A DNA stretch of 64,000 nucleotides, from the NCBI RefSeq assembly GCF_037893015.1, contig NC_133658.1:59611818-59675817 (forward strand). Direction: 5' to 3'. Made by a program: the position numbers and the translations under genes. The stretch is from Macrotis lagotis (taxonomy: Eukaryota; Chordata; Mammalia; Peramelemorphia; Peramelidae). Below are positions 1 through 11,298 of the stretch, piece by piece; positions within the stretch are counted from its first letter, which is position 1; each line of letters starts with the position of its first letter. The notes under the pieces were generated by a model that saw nothing but the letters and a program-made list of their open reading frames with translations, made no database searches and was not told the DNA's origin.

Positions 1-408
1 AATAATTAGCCTTTGAAGCATTAAAAATTAATTGTAAATCAAATAAATTTAATACTAAAGAATAAGTAGTTAAAGAATAAAACATAGAAGAAATCAATAA
101 TTTCATTAATGATAATAGCAATGAGACAACAGATGGAAATTTGTGGAGTATAACCAAAGCTTTAGGCCAATTTGCCTAATGATTATTGCTATAAAAACTA
201 TGAATAAAATTAAAGTAATAAGATTATAGCAATATAAACAAAGAGTATACACTATGACCAGGAATACAGAACTGGTTCAATATTAGAAAAACTATAAACA
301 CAGTTGTCCAAATCCATAACAAAAACAACAAAAATCATACAATTATATCAATAGTTGTAGAAAAGCTTTCAACCAAATACAACCCACATTTCTATTAAAA
401 ATACTAGG

Positions 409-640
409 ATGCACTTAATAATTACCTAGCTGTGTGGCCTTGGGCAAGCCACTTGACCCCGTTTGCCTTGCAAAAACCTATGAAAGGCAGTTAGGTGGCC
501 CAGTGGATAGAACAACAGCCCTGGAATCAGGAGGATTTGAGTTCAAATTCTTCCTCAGACACTTAATAATTGCCCTGCTGTGTGACCCTGGGCAAGTCAC
601 TTAACTCCATTGCCTTAAATAAATTTAAAAAATAAAAATA
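409..640 (+). repeat. SINE pair (partial plus full) inserted in L1
   Basis: Bases 409-484 carry only the 3' half of the marsupial CORE-type SINE (cacttaataattacctagctg to gccttgcaaaaac). Bases 486-640 are a nearly full copy. The L1 sequence aaaaatactag before the block is repeated after it at about 642-654, a probable target-site duplication, so the double unit may have inserted as one. Confidence 0.8.
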
Positions 641-2153
641 AAAATACTAGAAAGCAAAAGAATCGATAGAGATTTTCTTAAAATGATAACTAGTATCTAT
701 CTAAAACAAAGAGTAAGCACAAACTGTATTGAGGATAAACTAGAAACTTTTCCAATGTGATAGGAGTGAAGTAAAATGTCCATTACAACTATTATTCAAT
801 TTTGTTCTAGAAATGATAGCTATAATAATTAGATAAGAAAAACAGATGAAATAAACAGTCAATGAAGAACCCAAACTATCACTTTTTTTGCAGATATAAT
901 GTCATGCTTAGAGAATACTAGAGAATCAGCTAAATAACTAGTCAAAACAATTACCAACCTTGTTAAAAGGGATATAAAATAAACCCACTCAAATCATAAG
1001 TATTTCTCTATATAACCAACAAAATCCAACAGGAAGAGATAGAGAAATTTGACTTAATAAAACATCAGGTGGTATTAAAAAAAAAACGAGTCTATCTGCT
1101 AAGACACATAGAAACTGTATGAATACAATTCTAAGACATTCTTCACACAAGTATGCATATAAACAATTAGATAAATATAATTTAATAGGTAGGCTGAACC
1201 AATTAACAAAAATTATAATACTTCCTAAATAAATTTACTTAAAAGGTAACATATCAATTAAATTACCAAGGAATTACTTATAGAGTTGGAAAAATAATTA
1301 CCAAATTCATCTGGAGGAACAAAAGGTCAAGTATACCAAAGGAATCAATGAAAAAGAAGAAGGAAGGTAGACTAGCAGTATCACATCTCAAGCTATTCTA
1401 TAAAACAGTGATCATCAAAATAATCTGGAACTGGATCCCAGTTATTGGGGAAGAACTCATTTTTGGACAAAAACTATTGGTAAAACTGGAAAGCAGTATA
1501 GCAGAAAATAGTTATAAATCAGAACCTTATACTGCAAAGTAGCATGAGCTCAAAATAGGAACATGATTAAAAGATAAAGAATGATATCAAAATCAAATTA
1601 AAAGGAGCTCAGAAAAAAATTACCTGTCAGGTCTGGATAAGGGAAGAATTTATGACCAAACAAAAGATAAGATCATTAGAAGTAAGGTTAATTTTTACTA
1701 CATTAAGTTAAAAAGCAAAACCAATGAAGTCAGAATTAGAAAGAAAACAGGACATTGGGGGTGGGGTGGGGAATTTTATAGCAAGTTTCTCCTATAAAGG
1801 TCTTATTTCTCAAATGTATTGGGAATTGAGCAAAATTTTTAAAAAATAAAAGGCTTTCCCAAGTTAATAAATAATCAAAAGATATGACCCAATAGTTTTA
1901 AGAAAAAGAAATCAAAGCTATGAATAGTCACATGAAAAATGTTTCAAATCAATAATAATCAAAGGCAACTTAAAACAACTCTAAGGTACCCATCAAATTG
2001 GCTAAGATATCAGAAAAGGCAAATAACAAATGACTAATACACTGTTGGTAAAGCTGTAAGGTAGTCCAATCATTTTGGGGAACAAATTGGAACAATACTT
2101 AAGTGGCTATAAAACTGCATTTGATGCAATACTACTATCAAATTTATACTCTT

Positions 2154-2302
2154 GGGCAGCTAGGTGGCCAAGTGGATAGAGCACTGGCCCTGGAGTCAGG
2201 AGTACCTGAGTTCAAATCCAGCCTCAGACACTTAATAATTACCTAGCTGTGTGGTCTTGGGCAAGCCACTTAACCCCATTGCCTTACAAAATCTAAAAAA
2301 AA
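2154..2302 (+). repeat. marsupial CORE-type SINE in L1
   Basis: Full-length copy from gggcagctaggtggccaag to an A-rich tail. It interrupts the L1 ORF2-end/3' UTR sequence, which resumes at cgtattctcaaagagatc. Confidence 0.88.
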
Positions 2303-2984
2303 AAATCGTATTCTCAAAGAGATCAAAGAAAAAGAAAAAGAACAATTTTATCCATAGGTACAAAAATATTTATAGCAGGGTTTGTTTTGCAATGGTAAAT
2401 AATTGGCAATTGAAGGGATGTCTATCAACTGAGGAATGGTTCAACAACTTATTACATATGATTGTGATGAACTATTGTACTGTAAGAAATAACTAAGGAT
2501 ATGGTTTCAGAAAAACCTGGGAAGACTTATATGAAATGGTGAACAGTGAAGTGAGAAGGACCAGGAGAATATTGTATACAATAAAGGCATTATTGTGATG
2601 ATAAACAACTGTGAAAAATTTAGATATTCTAAGCAATGTAATGATCCAAGAAAATTCTAAAGTACTCATGATAAAAAATTCTGTCTACCACTAGAGTGTA
2701 AACAGATAAATTCTGGGTATAGATTGAAGCATATTTTTTCTTTAATTTTCTTGTTCCCTCTCCCCACAACATGACTAATGTGGAAATATGCTTTGCATGA
2801 CTTCATATGTATAATGGATATTGTATTTCTTGCCTTCCCAACTGAGTTGGAAAGAGAGTAAAGGAATGGAGAAAAGTTGGAATGAAAAATTAAAAAAAAC
2901 AACCAAGTAGGACCCTTACCAAAAGATTGTACTTATGAGTTGGGCAGACAGCATTGGTTGGTTGGTTCTTGTCCTTCAGTATAG

Positions 2985-4115
2985 AAAAAAATCAAAATGA
3001 CATCACTATGTTTGAAACAAATTACAGTGTGTCCAACTGTGACTGATCAGACCCGTACAATCTCGGAATGCTCTACCACATGGCAGACATAGATAGTCCA
3101 TGTGAACACCTGGGGTGGGTACTCTAAATTTACAGATGTTACATTTCCTTTAAGCTACTCCCAGTCTGCCTTCCTCATAGAGTGCAGCACCTCATCTGAT
3201 GAGGGCACACCATGCTGGGTGGTCCTGTGCCAGTGTATCTCGTGTTGTACAGTCAATTTGAAAGTTCTTCAATGAGACCTTCAGGGTGTCTTGGTATCTC
3301 TTCTTCTGCCCCCCTTGTGAGTGCTTGCCCCTCTGTGAGTTCTCCATAAAATAAATTTTTTTGGCAAGCATACATCTGGCATTCTAATGTGTCCAGCCCA
3401 CCATAGTTGCACTCTCCATAGTAATGTCGGAATGCTAGGCAGTGTAGCTTAAGGAAGGACCTCAGTATCTAGTATCTTCTTCCACCAGTTGATCTTCAGA
3501 ATCTTTCTAAGACAATTTAAATGGAAGTGATTTAGTTTCCTGACATGGCACTGGAAGACTGTCCAGGTTTCATAGGCAAATAACCATGGCGTCAGTGCAA
3601 CAGCTCTATAGACATTCAGTTTGGTGGTCAGTCTAATATCGCTTCTCTCTCACACACTTTCTTTTGGAGCCTCCCAAATACTCAGCTAGCTCTGGCTATG
3701 CAAGTGTCAACCTCATTGTTAACATGTACCTCCCTGGAAAGGACACTGCCAAGGTAAGTGAACTTGTCTACAGTGCTCAAAGCTTTTCCATTTGCTGTAA
3801 CCAATGGTTCCACATATGAAAGGTGTGGTGCTGGCTGATGGAGCACCTGGGTTTTCTTGGTGTTAATTGTTAGACCAAAATGAGCACAAGCAACAGAGAA
3901 TCGATCCATACATTGCTGCATCTCAGCTTCACAGGCTGCATCAAGCACAATCATCTACAAACAGAAGATCCTGCACCAACACTCCCTCCACTTTAGTCTT
4001 GGCTTGTAGTCTTTTCAAGTTGAAGAATTTTTCAACAGTGCAGTAGTTGACCTTGATGCTGTGTCCATCCTCAGTGAAAGTGTCTGATAGCATGGCAGAC
4101 AGCACACATCAGATC
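2985..4115 (-). mobile_element. dead RTE/BovB-like non-LTR retrotransposon fragment
   Basis: The minus-strand frame at 3682-3954 reads CEAEMQQCMDRFSVACAHFG, LTINTKKTQVLHQPAP, VDKFTYLGSVLSR, the segment after the catalytic motif of RTE-type reverse transcriptases. A LLFVDD motif lies just upstream, about 3958-3975, one frame away. Downstream come similar pieces with stops (LNHFHLNCLRKILKI near 3500-3530). At least one frameshift and several stops make it non-functional. The clade call rests on remembered motifs. Confidence 0.75.
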
Positions 4116-4389
4116 TGAAAGTAAAATATCTGTTCACTAGTTCTGTGAATCTCCAAAGAATGCTAGAAGGATGAGAGTGATGGGTCACTGCTTCATGTTT
4201 TAAATATTTGTCAGTATAAACTTATGAGGCTTTTCTGTTTTAAGCACTTATTTTATGATAGGAGAAATAAATTACTACTCTATACCACATGGATTAACTT
4301 TCCAGAAGGGATATTTGTTAATTCTTTAAGATGAAACCCAAGGCATGAAGCATGACTAAGTTTCATTACAAGAGATTCCTCCCAAAGTT

Positions 4390-4460
4390 CTGATCTGGGG
4401 GTGGGGAAAAGGGGAATTAGTGGGAAGGTGGGAGGAGTGGTGGTGATGGTGAGTCAAAAC
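4390..4460 (+). repeat. G-rich low-complexity stretch
   Basis: Repeated ggggtgggg / gggaaggtgggagg runs between the RTE-like and CR1-like relics. No gene is recognised in 4120-4650. Confidence 0.4.
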
Positions 4461-4659
4461 ATGCAAAAAAAAAGCCCTTGGTTTGGGATCAGGCTCCTTT
4501 TAGGAAATAAACTCAATTTACTGAGTCCATCATTTGGGACCTTTGTGGGAAGAAGGTGTATCCCTCCCAGTTTACTGCTGACAAATGAATTGAATGAACA
4601 GCCAGTTCACATCAAGAGTATTCTATTCACTTCTGGGTATCAGATTTTCAAGAGGATAT

Positions 4660-5150
4660 CGATAAAGTGACCAGGATGGTCAATGGCTTCATGATCATGC
4701 CATATGAGAGTCCATAAAGGAATCAAGGGAATTTGGCTTCCAGAAAAGAAGGTTTAGGGAGGGAGTTGTAGTGATCATCCAGCATTTGAAGTACTGTCTT
4801 TTAGACAGTATTTTTCCCCATCATAAAATAAATGGTCAAAATACAACAAACTCATAAACATATAATATTTAAAGTAGACTTGGTTCATTTGACCCCAGAG
4901 GGCATAATGAAGCACAATGGACAAATGCTGAAAAATTCAAATTTCAACTTAATGTGAGGGGAAAATTCTGTAACTAGGAGAAGGATCCCAAAGTGAAATG
5001 GGTTCTTGCAAGATATAAGGGGTTTCCTCTCACTAAAAGATTTTAAGCAAAGCCTGGATGACTACTCCTTTGGAATGTTGTAGAAGGGACACTTGTTCAG
5101 CTCTCTGTTTGATTAGTTGGCCGCTGCAGTCCTTTCTAACCTAGAATCTT
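4660..5150 (+). mobile_element. CR1/L3-type LINE 3' end (degenerate)
   Basis: Contains the remembered CR1/L3 segments gtgaccaggatggtcaatgg, tttgaccccagagggcata and aagcaaagcctggatgactactc, in the right order for the end of ORF2. It is too decayed to translate continuously. Confidence 0.65.
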
Positions 5151-5454
5151 ATTCTACTTGTGAGTGGCAGAGGCTAAAAGACCTGGAGATGTAGTGGTGG
5201 AGAATGAGTTCATTAGAGTAAATATTGTGAATAAAATTTGTTATAGACATAGTGAGTAACTTGCTGCTTAGGACAAATAGAGAATCCCAAGTTGGTACTA
5301 ATATAGGTCACACTTTTCCCCCAAAGTCTGGTTTGCATAAAACCCGAGTCTAGTCTATAATCAAAATTATTTTTCAGGTCAAGTCTGTGCTTCTTTTTTC
5401 CTTTCACAGAGATCTTACATGGTAAATTATTGGTCCCAAAATAGGTGGAAATCA

Positions 5455-5560
5455 GCCAATCAACAAAAATTTATTAAATGTCTACCATGTGTCAGGTCTG
5501 AGGATTTTAAAAATAAAACATTCCTTACTCTCAAGAAGCTTGCATTCTAATGTCTTTGTC
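5455..5560. repeat. ancient MIR-like interspersed repeat
   Basis: The phrase atttattaaatgtctaccatgtgtcagg followed by ctctcaagaagcttgcattctaatg matches a common mammal-wide repeat. The surrounding 5150-5720 shows nothing else. Confidence 0.45.
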
Positions 5561-5724
5561 TCTTCAACAATCTGTTTAAGACTTGACTTTAAAAAAATCT
5601 TTCCTTTTAACTATGGAAACTGTATCCCAAAAAACATTGGTAGGGGAAGGGGGAACAGGACAGAGGACCTCCATACCACAGAATTAATGGAAGCTTTGTT
5701 TAGAGAATTGGAGTAACATCTTCA

Positions 5725-6000
5725 AAGAGGAAGAGTGGCCCAGTAGAGAAAGCCCTGGATTTGGAGTCAGAAGACCAGAACCTGCTCCTGCTCCTCACCA
5801 CCTCTGTCACTCTGAAATATTTCATTAGTGATGATTTCACCAAGAGGAGACTAGAGCACTGAACTTGGATTTGGAGGATCTGGATTTAAATCCTACCTCT
5901 ATCATTTACTGCTTTGGGCAAAGACACCCCTCTGAGCATATGAAAAATGAGAGGGGCAAATGAGATGACTTCAGAGACTCTTCTAGCTCTCAATCTCTCC
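5725..6000 (+). repeat. two adjacent MIR-type SINE fragments
   Basis: Two gatttggag...ggatttaaatcctacctctat-type units sit head to tail (5735-5825 and 5850-6000). The second ends in a ctcttctagctctcaatct tail. Confidence 0.6.
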
Positions 6001-6509
6001 TGGCTTTCTTAGCCAGGGGAGATCACAAACCTGCTAATCTCATGCTACTGTCCCCTATCTCTTTTTGTAGATCATCTTTAGAGGGTTTCACCAGAACACC
6101 CATGGCTTTCTCTCTTATTCTTTTCATGTTCAGGAATACTCCTGAAAAAAAAAAGTCAATGCTTAGGAGTCTATGGTTTTGTCTGTCAAGATCTAGTGTG
6201 GGAGTGTTTCTATGGTCAAAAAATTCATCACTCTACTGTCAAATTGGTGATGTGCTGAACTCGGCTAGGCAAATATTTGGAATATGGAAATATGATTACT
6301 GGACTTCTGAGTTTAGTAATTTGGGGGGGGGGGGAGAGAAGAGTCTGTTCTATCATCTCATCAAGAAACTTTTCCTACCAAAGTAAAGCAACAATGCTTT
6401 GTAATTTGTCTCCTTAGGATATTGAGAAGGTGAGAGTCTCACCCATGATCACTCAGCTAGAATCTGTCAGACAGGTGAAATCATAATTTCTTGATTACAA
6501 GGATGACCT

Positions 6510-6705
6510 TATATGTGGGTACAATAAGAAAAGCATAGGATTCTGGAAACAGAGGACCAGGGTTCAAATTTCACCCCAAACTCTTATCACTTATATGAAC
6601 TTGGGCAAGTTGCCTCGTGTCCCTGAGACTCAGATTCAGCTATCCAATAAAGAAGCTGGACAATCTAGTCTCAGAGTTATTTTTAGTTCTAGAGCCATGT
6701 TCCTC
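6510..6705 (+). repeat. MIR-type SINE
   Basis: Shows aggaccagggttcaaatttc, then gaacttgggcaagttgcctc, with the typical 3' region through 6700. Confidence 0.6.
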
Positions 6706-8200
6706 TAATCCTCTCCAACAAGCCAGGCTACTTCTCTAATCCTTAGATAATAAACCTGTGGTTTGTCATAGGATCTGTATTAAATTCCTTAAATTTCCAT
6801 TAAAAAAAATTCAAGTCAAGAGTCAAATTTTATATAAGGCCTTTCCAGGCTCCCCTCCTAAATTCCTTGAACTCTAGAGCCCTCCCCCTCACTCAAAAAT
6901 CTCCTATTTATTTAGCATTTATATTATTTATTTAGAATAAACCTATATATGTACATTGACTAAGCTGTAAGAAACTTGAGGGCATACTACTTCACTTTTT
7001 TGTGTGTTTGTTCTTAGTAATGATCTCATGACTGGAACATAAGAGGCATTTAAGAAATGATTATTTATTGATTGTTCCTCCATGCCTTGCTGAAAATGAA
7101 AAAAATAACTTGATTTGGGATTTTGAAAACAATGATATAATTGCCAATTGGCCATCTTCCAGGATTAAGCACAGGAAGCCAAACCTCATTTGATTTGTGG
7201 ATGGTTCTCTGATTTCATTGCTATGGCTATTGTCCCAACAATGCAACCCATCCATGTCTACCCATCCTACCAAACAATTCACCAAATAATGCACTAAATT
7301 GAGGAGCTTCCATTTTTCTTAACATTGAAACAATACAAATGAAGTTCATACGATAACCATTGCTTTAGCATTTGCTCTTCCAATGCAAACAGCTCATCTT
7401 TTTCATTTATACATTTCTTTGATAAGAATGGCTATTCACATTTTTTTTTGATTGCTTCCTATTTGTTTGAAGTTTATAAGCTCACACCCACCTGTTTAGT
7501 GATTTTCCATTACTGTTTTGGTTAAATTCATTTTCAATTCTCCAAGAATTCTTACTAATTAAAAGAATTTAAAATTATTTAAAATAGCTTCATTTCTATG
7601 GTAGGGTCCATTAAAAAATGGAAAAGTAATGGAAGGGGAAGAGGAGAAAGGACAACAGGGAAAGGGAGAGAAATTGCAATGGGAAGAAGAAGGGAACAGA
7701 AGAGATTAAAGGGGAGTGTCTTAGAAATAAACTCTTGTCACATTCCACTCATCACTTGGGCTGTGGGCATCAAAGTCAGTTATTACTGCCATTCCCTTTT
7801 GAAATTCAGATTAGTGATCCAATGATTTGGAAGACTCCTTTCTGTACTAGGAAACAGTTTGTCTGCTTTGATTTCCAATTTCAGTTTATTTTTGAAACAA
7901 AGTTTGCTTGCTGGAAGTTTTTCACTCTGTGAAGGAGTGACAGATTTTAGGAATTAACTTTGGAACCTTGAAGGTGTCTGTCAATTTACAAGCTATGTCA
8001 AAAAACTTCTTTGACATTCAAAAGCTGTCTGGTTGTCTTATTTTTGTTCTTGGGGAAATTTTGCCTTTTTCCAAAGGTTAAGGTTACCTTCAATTTTAGC
8101 ATTTATTTTATTCTTCTGAGTCTTTTTGTTTCTAACTCCAGATTACAACCAGACTTTTATTTAGTTGAATTCAGTTGGGCATAATACATAATGAAAATCC
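6706..8200. other. intergenic stretch without recognised gene
   Basis: AT-rich unique-looking DNA. Bases 6960-7080 resemble an L2 3' end (aacttgagggcatac, then aggcatttaagaaatg). Bases 7610-7715 form a polypurine tract. No coding signal is seen; open runs of 60-80 codons in this area lack any family resemblance. Confidence 0.5.
7610..7717 (+). repeat. polypurine tract
   Basis: About 105 bases are almost all A and G (ggaaggggaagaggagaaagg and similar), with only scattered pyrimidines. It is a low-complexity tract, possibly able to adopt triplex structure. Confidence 0.6.
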
Positions 8201-8221
8201 CTGTTCCATTGCCTTAAAAAT

Positions 8222-8585
8222 CAATAATAAAAAAAACTTCTGCATTAAACAGATTAAATACTGTTTATAACACTTTTTTTTTAGGTTTTTGTAAGGTGAT
8301 GGGGTGCCCAAGGTCATACAATTTAGTAAGTATTAAGAGTGTCTGAGGTCAGATTTGAACTCAGGTCCTCCTGACTCCAGAGCTCTATCCACTGTGCCAC
8401 TGAACTGTTCCTCATAACACTTCTATTGTCCTCACTAAATAAATTTCAGAGGCTTATCTTAATAAGGTAAGTTTCTAGTCTTAAGCATTGTGACCAGAGA
8501 CTAGATGAAGTGAAACCAAATTAAGAATTAAGCAAAGGGATACTTTTAAGAGTTGATATATTGTGGATCAACCTGGTATGTGGGA
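8222..8585. repeat. local duplication, copy 1
   Basis: Matches 10187-10556 over about 365 bases at roughly 90% identity, including an antisense SINE at the same internal position. The non-SINE half (from ctcataacacttctatt to tatgtggga) differs at about 16 of 174 positions by hand count. Confidence 0.8.
8273..8412 (-). repeat. marsupial CORE-type SINE, antisense
   Basis: Reads aggtttttgtaaggtgatgg to ctctatccactgtgccac on the plus strand. It is part of the duplicated block. Confidence 0.85.
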
Positions 8586-8925
8586 TAAAGCGCTGGATCA
8601 GGAGTCATTTAGACCTGTGTTCAAATTCTGATTTTGCTACTTACTAAAGGTATAATCTTGGGTCAGCTTGGTGGCACAGTGGATAGAGCACCAGCCCTGG
8701 AGTCAGGAGAACCTGAGTTCAAATCTGACCTCAGACACATAATAATTACCTAGCAGTGTTACCTTGGGCAAGTCACTTAACCCCAATTGCCTTGCAAAAA
8801 CACAAAAAAAATTGATTAAATGCATGACCTTGGACAAACCACTTAACCTTTCTGGGTCTCAGTTTCCTCAGGTATAAAAATATGATGACTTCTAAGGTCC
8901 TTTCAGTTTTTAAGTTTGTATGATT
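8565..8925 (+). repeat. MIR-type SINE split by a younger SINE
   Basis: The older element supplies 8586-8659 (cctgtgttcaaattctgattttgc) and 8813-8925 (ccttggacaaaccacttaacc to tcctcaggtataaaaatatgatg). The younger SINE separates the halves. Confidence 0.7.
8660..8812 (+). repeat. marsupial CORE-type SINE nested in MIR
   Basis: Full-length copy from gggtcagcttggtggcacag to the cttgcaaaaacac tail. Confidence 0.87.
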
Positions 8926-8929
8926 CTCT

Positions 8930-9540
8930 GCATATGTGCTGGAGGAATTGAGGGACTGGATCCTTTGAACTCATTCCTGTAAACTCTTCAGTCTTTTGAG
9001 ACATTTGTTTTGGGTCGTGGCACATTATGGATGTACTAGACTTTTTTGCATATTTTCGGGAAAATGATTTTTTTTTCTGCCTCAGCATTGCCAAAGTAAT
9101 AAAAGAAGATTTAGGGGAACCCATAAACGTTAGGTGCTCGAGCCTGTTCGCTTGCAAACAGCAATGGTAGTGGTCTGGAAAATATTGTGAAAGAAACTGA
9201 GATGGCTACCATGAGTCTGCACGTTCATATGTTTTATATTTAACTTGGAATATAGAAAAACCAAAACCCCTTAATTTCACAAGTGATCCATTTACGAAAA
9301 CGTTCTGTCCTACTTAACTGTAAGAGGCAGCACAAATGGTGATGTCATCTGAAATGTGGAGCAAGTCTTTGGTTTGACAATCATTCTTGATTTCAGGATT
9401 TCTCTAGTGATAATTTCATCCTTGCCAAAAACTTAATGCGCGTTCATTTGGAATTCCATTTTATAATAACTCAACGTCATAACGGTTCCTGCCTGGAGGC
9501 AACATTTGAAGTATCATATAGAAAGAACACTAAGTTTAGC
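8930..9540. other. CpG-retaining, repeat-free block downstream of USP10
   Basis: About eleven CpGs occur between 9050 and 9490 (for example acgaaaacgttc at 9294 and gcgcg at 9438) in AT-rich DNA where CpG is otherwise rare. A tgatgtcatc CRE/AP-1-like site lies near 9331-9340. The minus strand is open over 8903-9157 (84 codons), with no recognised family. It may be a conserved regulatory element or an undescribed exon; neither is shown. Confidence 0.35.
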
Positions 9541-9589
9541 TGGAGGGGATTAATACCCTAATAAGTTTGGAAAGGTAGGTTAAGAACAG

Positions 9590-10020
9590 GTTGAAAAAAA
9601 AACTCAAGAGAGGAATGTATATTTGATTCTAGAGGTAATGTGGGTCCACTGAGTTAGGAAATGACATGGTAAGTCTTGTACTTTAGGAATGTTACCTTGG
9701 CAGTTGTATGGAGGATTGACTGAGAAGGGGAGAGGTTTGAGATAGAGGGACACCAATGAACAGGCTATTGTAATCACTGAAGCAGAAAGTGATTGAGGAC
9801 TTGTACCAGGTTGTGAGTGGAGAGAAGGACCAGATGGAAGAGGCATTATGGAGGTCGAATTGAGAATATATTAGGGTGGAGAGTTAAAGGTGAGGCTAAG
9901 GTTGTGGACCTGATTGACTGGAAAGATGGTGGTGCCCACAATGGAATAAGGAAAGTTCAGGGGGAAAAAGGTGGATTTGGGGTGTAGAAAACAAAATAAA
10001 TTCTGGTTTGGCTAGTTTGA
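9590..10020 (-). mobile_element. L2-like LINE fragment, antisense
   Basis: The text ggctattgtaatcactgaag, ggttgtggacctgattgactgg and atggtggtgcccaca is the reverse complement of the widely seen L2 ORF end. It is degenerate. Confidence 0.6.
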
Positions 10021-10077
10021 CTTCAAATTAGAAATATTAGAGATAGATAGCTAGTTAGATACATTTTTGTATGTGAG

Positions 10078-10134
10078 CACACACACACACACACATATAT
10101 AATTGTACACACACACACATGCACATACACACAC
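10078..10134. repeat. (CA)n microsatellite, interrupted
   Basis: Two CA blocks are separated by atatataattgt, directly before a truncated SINE. Confidence 0.9.
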
Positions 10135-10136
10135 AG

Positions 10137-10186
10137 GGCAGCTAGGTAATGCAATGGATAAAGCACTGGCCTCATAGTTAGGAAGA
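10137..10186 (+). repeat. 5' half of a SINE, broken by the duplication
   Basis: Starts gggcagctaggtaatgcaatgg and stops after the agttaggaagac position. The 3' part (gttcaaatccaacctcagacac) reappears at about 10577-10600, after the duplicated block. Confidence 0.7.
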
Positions 10187-10556
10187 CAATAATAAAAAAA
10201 TATACATTAAACAGATTAAATACTGTTTATAATACATTTTTTTAAGTTTTTTGTAAGGCTATGGGTTAAGTGACTTGCCCAAGGTCACATAGCTTAGTGA
10301 GTATTAAGTGTCTGAGGTCAAATTTGAACTCAGGTCCTCCTGACTCCAGAGCTCTATCCACTGCAACACTGAGCTGCCCCTCATAACACTTCTATTATTC
10401 CCACTAAATAAACTTCAGAGGCTTATCTTAATAAGATAAAGGTTTCTAGTCTTAAGCATTGTGACCAGAGACTAGATGAAATGAAACCAAATTAAGAATT
10501 AACCAAAAGGATACTTTTAAGAATTGATATACTATGGATCAACCTGTTACGTGGGA
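10187..10556. repeat. local duplication, copy 2
   Basis: Copy of 8222-8585 placed inside a SINE. It includes the antisense SINE at 10236-10384 and the same flanking unique sequence. Confidence 0.8.
10236..10384 (-). repeat. marsupial CORE-type SINE, antisense, in copy 2
   Basis: Same position and orientation within the duplicated block as the SINE at 8273-8412, so the duplication followed its insertion. Confidence 0.85.
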
Positions 10557-10843
10557 CTTGCACCAAGTTAGTGGTTGTTCAAATCCAACCTCAGACACTG
10601 CATCTCCTAATGGCCCCAACCATGAGTTATCTTCCCCAAGGTACTGTTTAGGAATTTCTCCATTTTTCTTCCTTGATAACCCCATTAGTTTATGATCAAA
10701 TTATTACTTTAAGCTACTTTCATTTTTGTGCAAATTTCTCTCAAATAGCCCCAAATAGCTCTCAGATCCAGTCTCACTTTACCAATTGCTTCCTGGTGAT
10801 ACTCATCTTGTATGTAGTTGTTTAACTGTCTAGTCTCCAAGGG

Positions 10844-11143
10844 AAGCTAGGTGGTGCAGCAGATAGAGCCCTGGCCTTGGAGTCAGGAGGACAGAGTTTG
10901 AATCTGGTTTCAGACACTTGACCCTTCCTAGCTGTGTGACGTTGAGCAAGTCACTTAACCCTGATTGCATCCAGGGCCATCTCCAGTCATTCTGCTTCAT
11001 ATCTGGCCACTAGACCCAGATGACTCCAAAGGAGAAAGTGAGGCTGGTGACTGTGCACAGGCCCCCTCACTCAAATCAAAATCAATTACTTGTCGTGGCA
11101 TCATCTCCCTGATGTCACCATCTTCTTTGAGAATGAAGGACAA
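10844..11143 (+). repeat. composite SINE: tRNA/CORE head with RTE-like tail
   Basis: The head gggaagctaggtggtgcagcag runs into the usual SINE body, but instead of the cattgcctt tail it continues ctgattgcatccagggccatc and ends gaatgaaggacaa. Antisense copies occur at 40942-41232 and 62682-62986. The tail suggests mobilisation by an RTE-class LINE (inference). Confidence 0.7.
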
Positions 11144-11298
11144 GGGAGCAGCTAGGTGGTGTAGTGGATAGAGCACTGGTCCTGGAGTCAGGAGGACCTG
11201 AGTTCAAATTTCACTTCAGACACTTAATAATTGCCTAGCTGTGCGACCTCGGGCAAGTCACTCAACCCCATTGCCTTAAATAAAATTTTTACAAAAGA
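11144..11298 (+). repeat. marsupial CORE-type SINE with perfect 15-bp TSD
   Basis: Flanked by gagaatgaaggacaa at 11129-11143 and 11299-11313. It inserted at the very end of the composite SINE. Confidence 0.93.

Larger units (their letters stand above)
1..2903 (+). mobile_element. 5'-truncated, degenerate L1 (ORF2 3' half and 3' UTR)
   Basis: The sequence resembles marsupial L1: an RT-region remnant (cactttttttgcagatataatgtc) near 880, C-terminal ORF2 remnants at 1280-1540 and 1980-2130, and a 3' UTR (gtgaagtgagaaggaccaggag) to about 2900. The ORF is broken by stops and shifts, with only short open pieces. Two SINE insertions split it. The element continues left of the window. Confidence 0.85.

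Noticed and set aside
1348..1542. 64-codon frame as a small gene
   Set aside because: Remnant of L1 ORF2 C-terminus.
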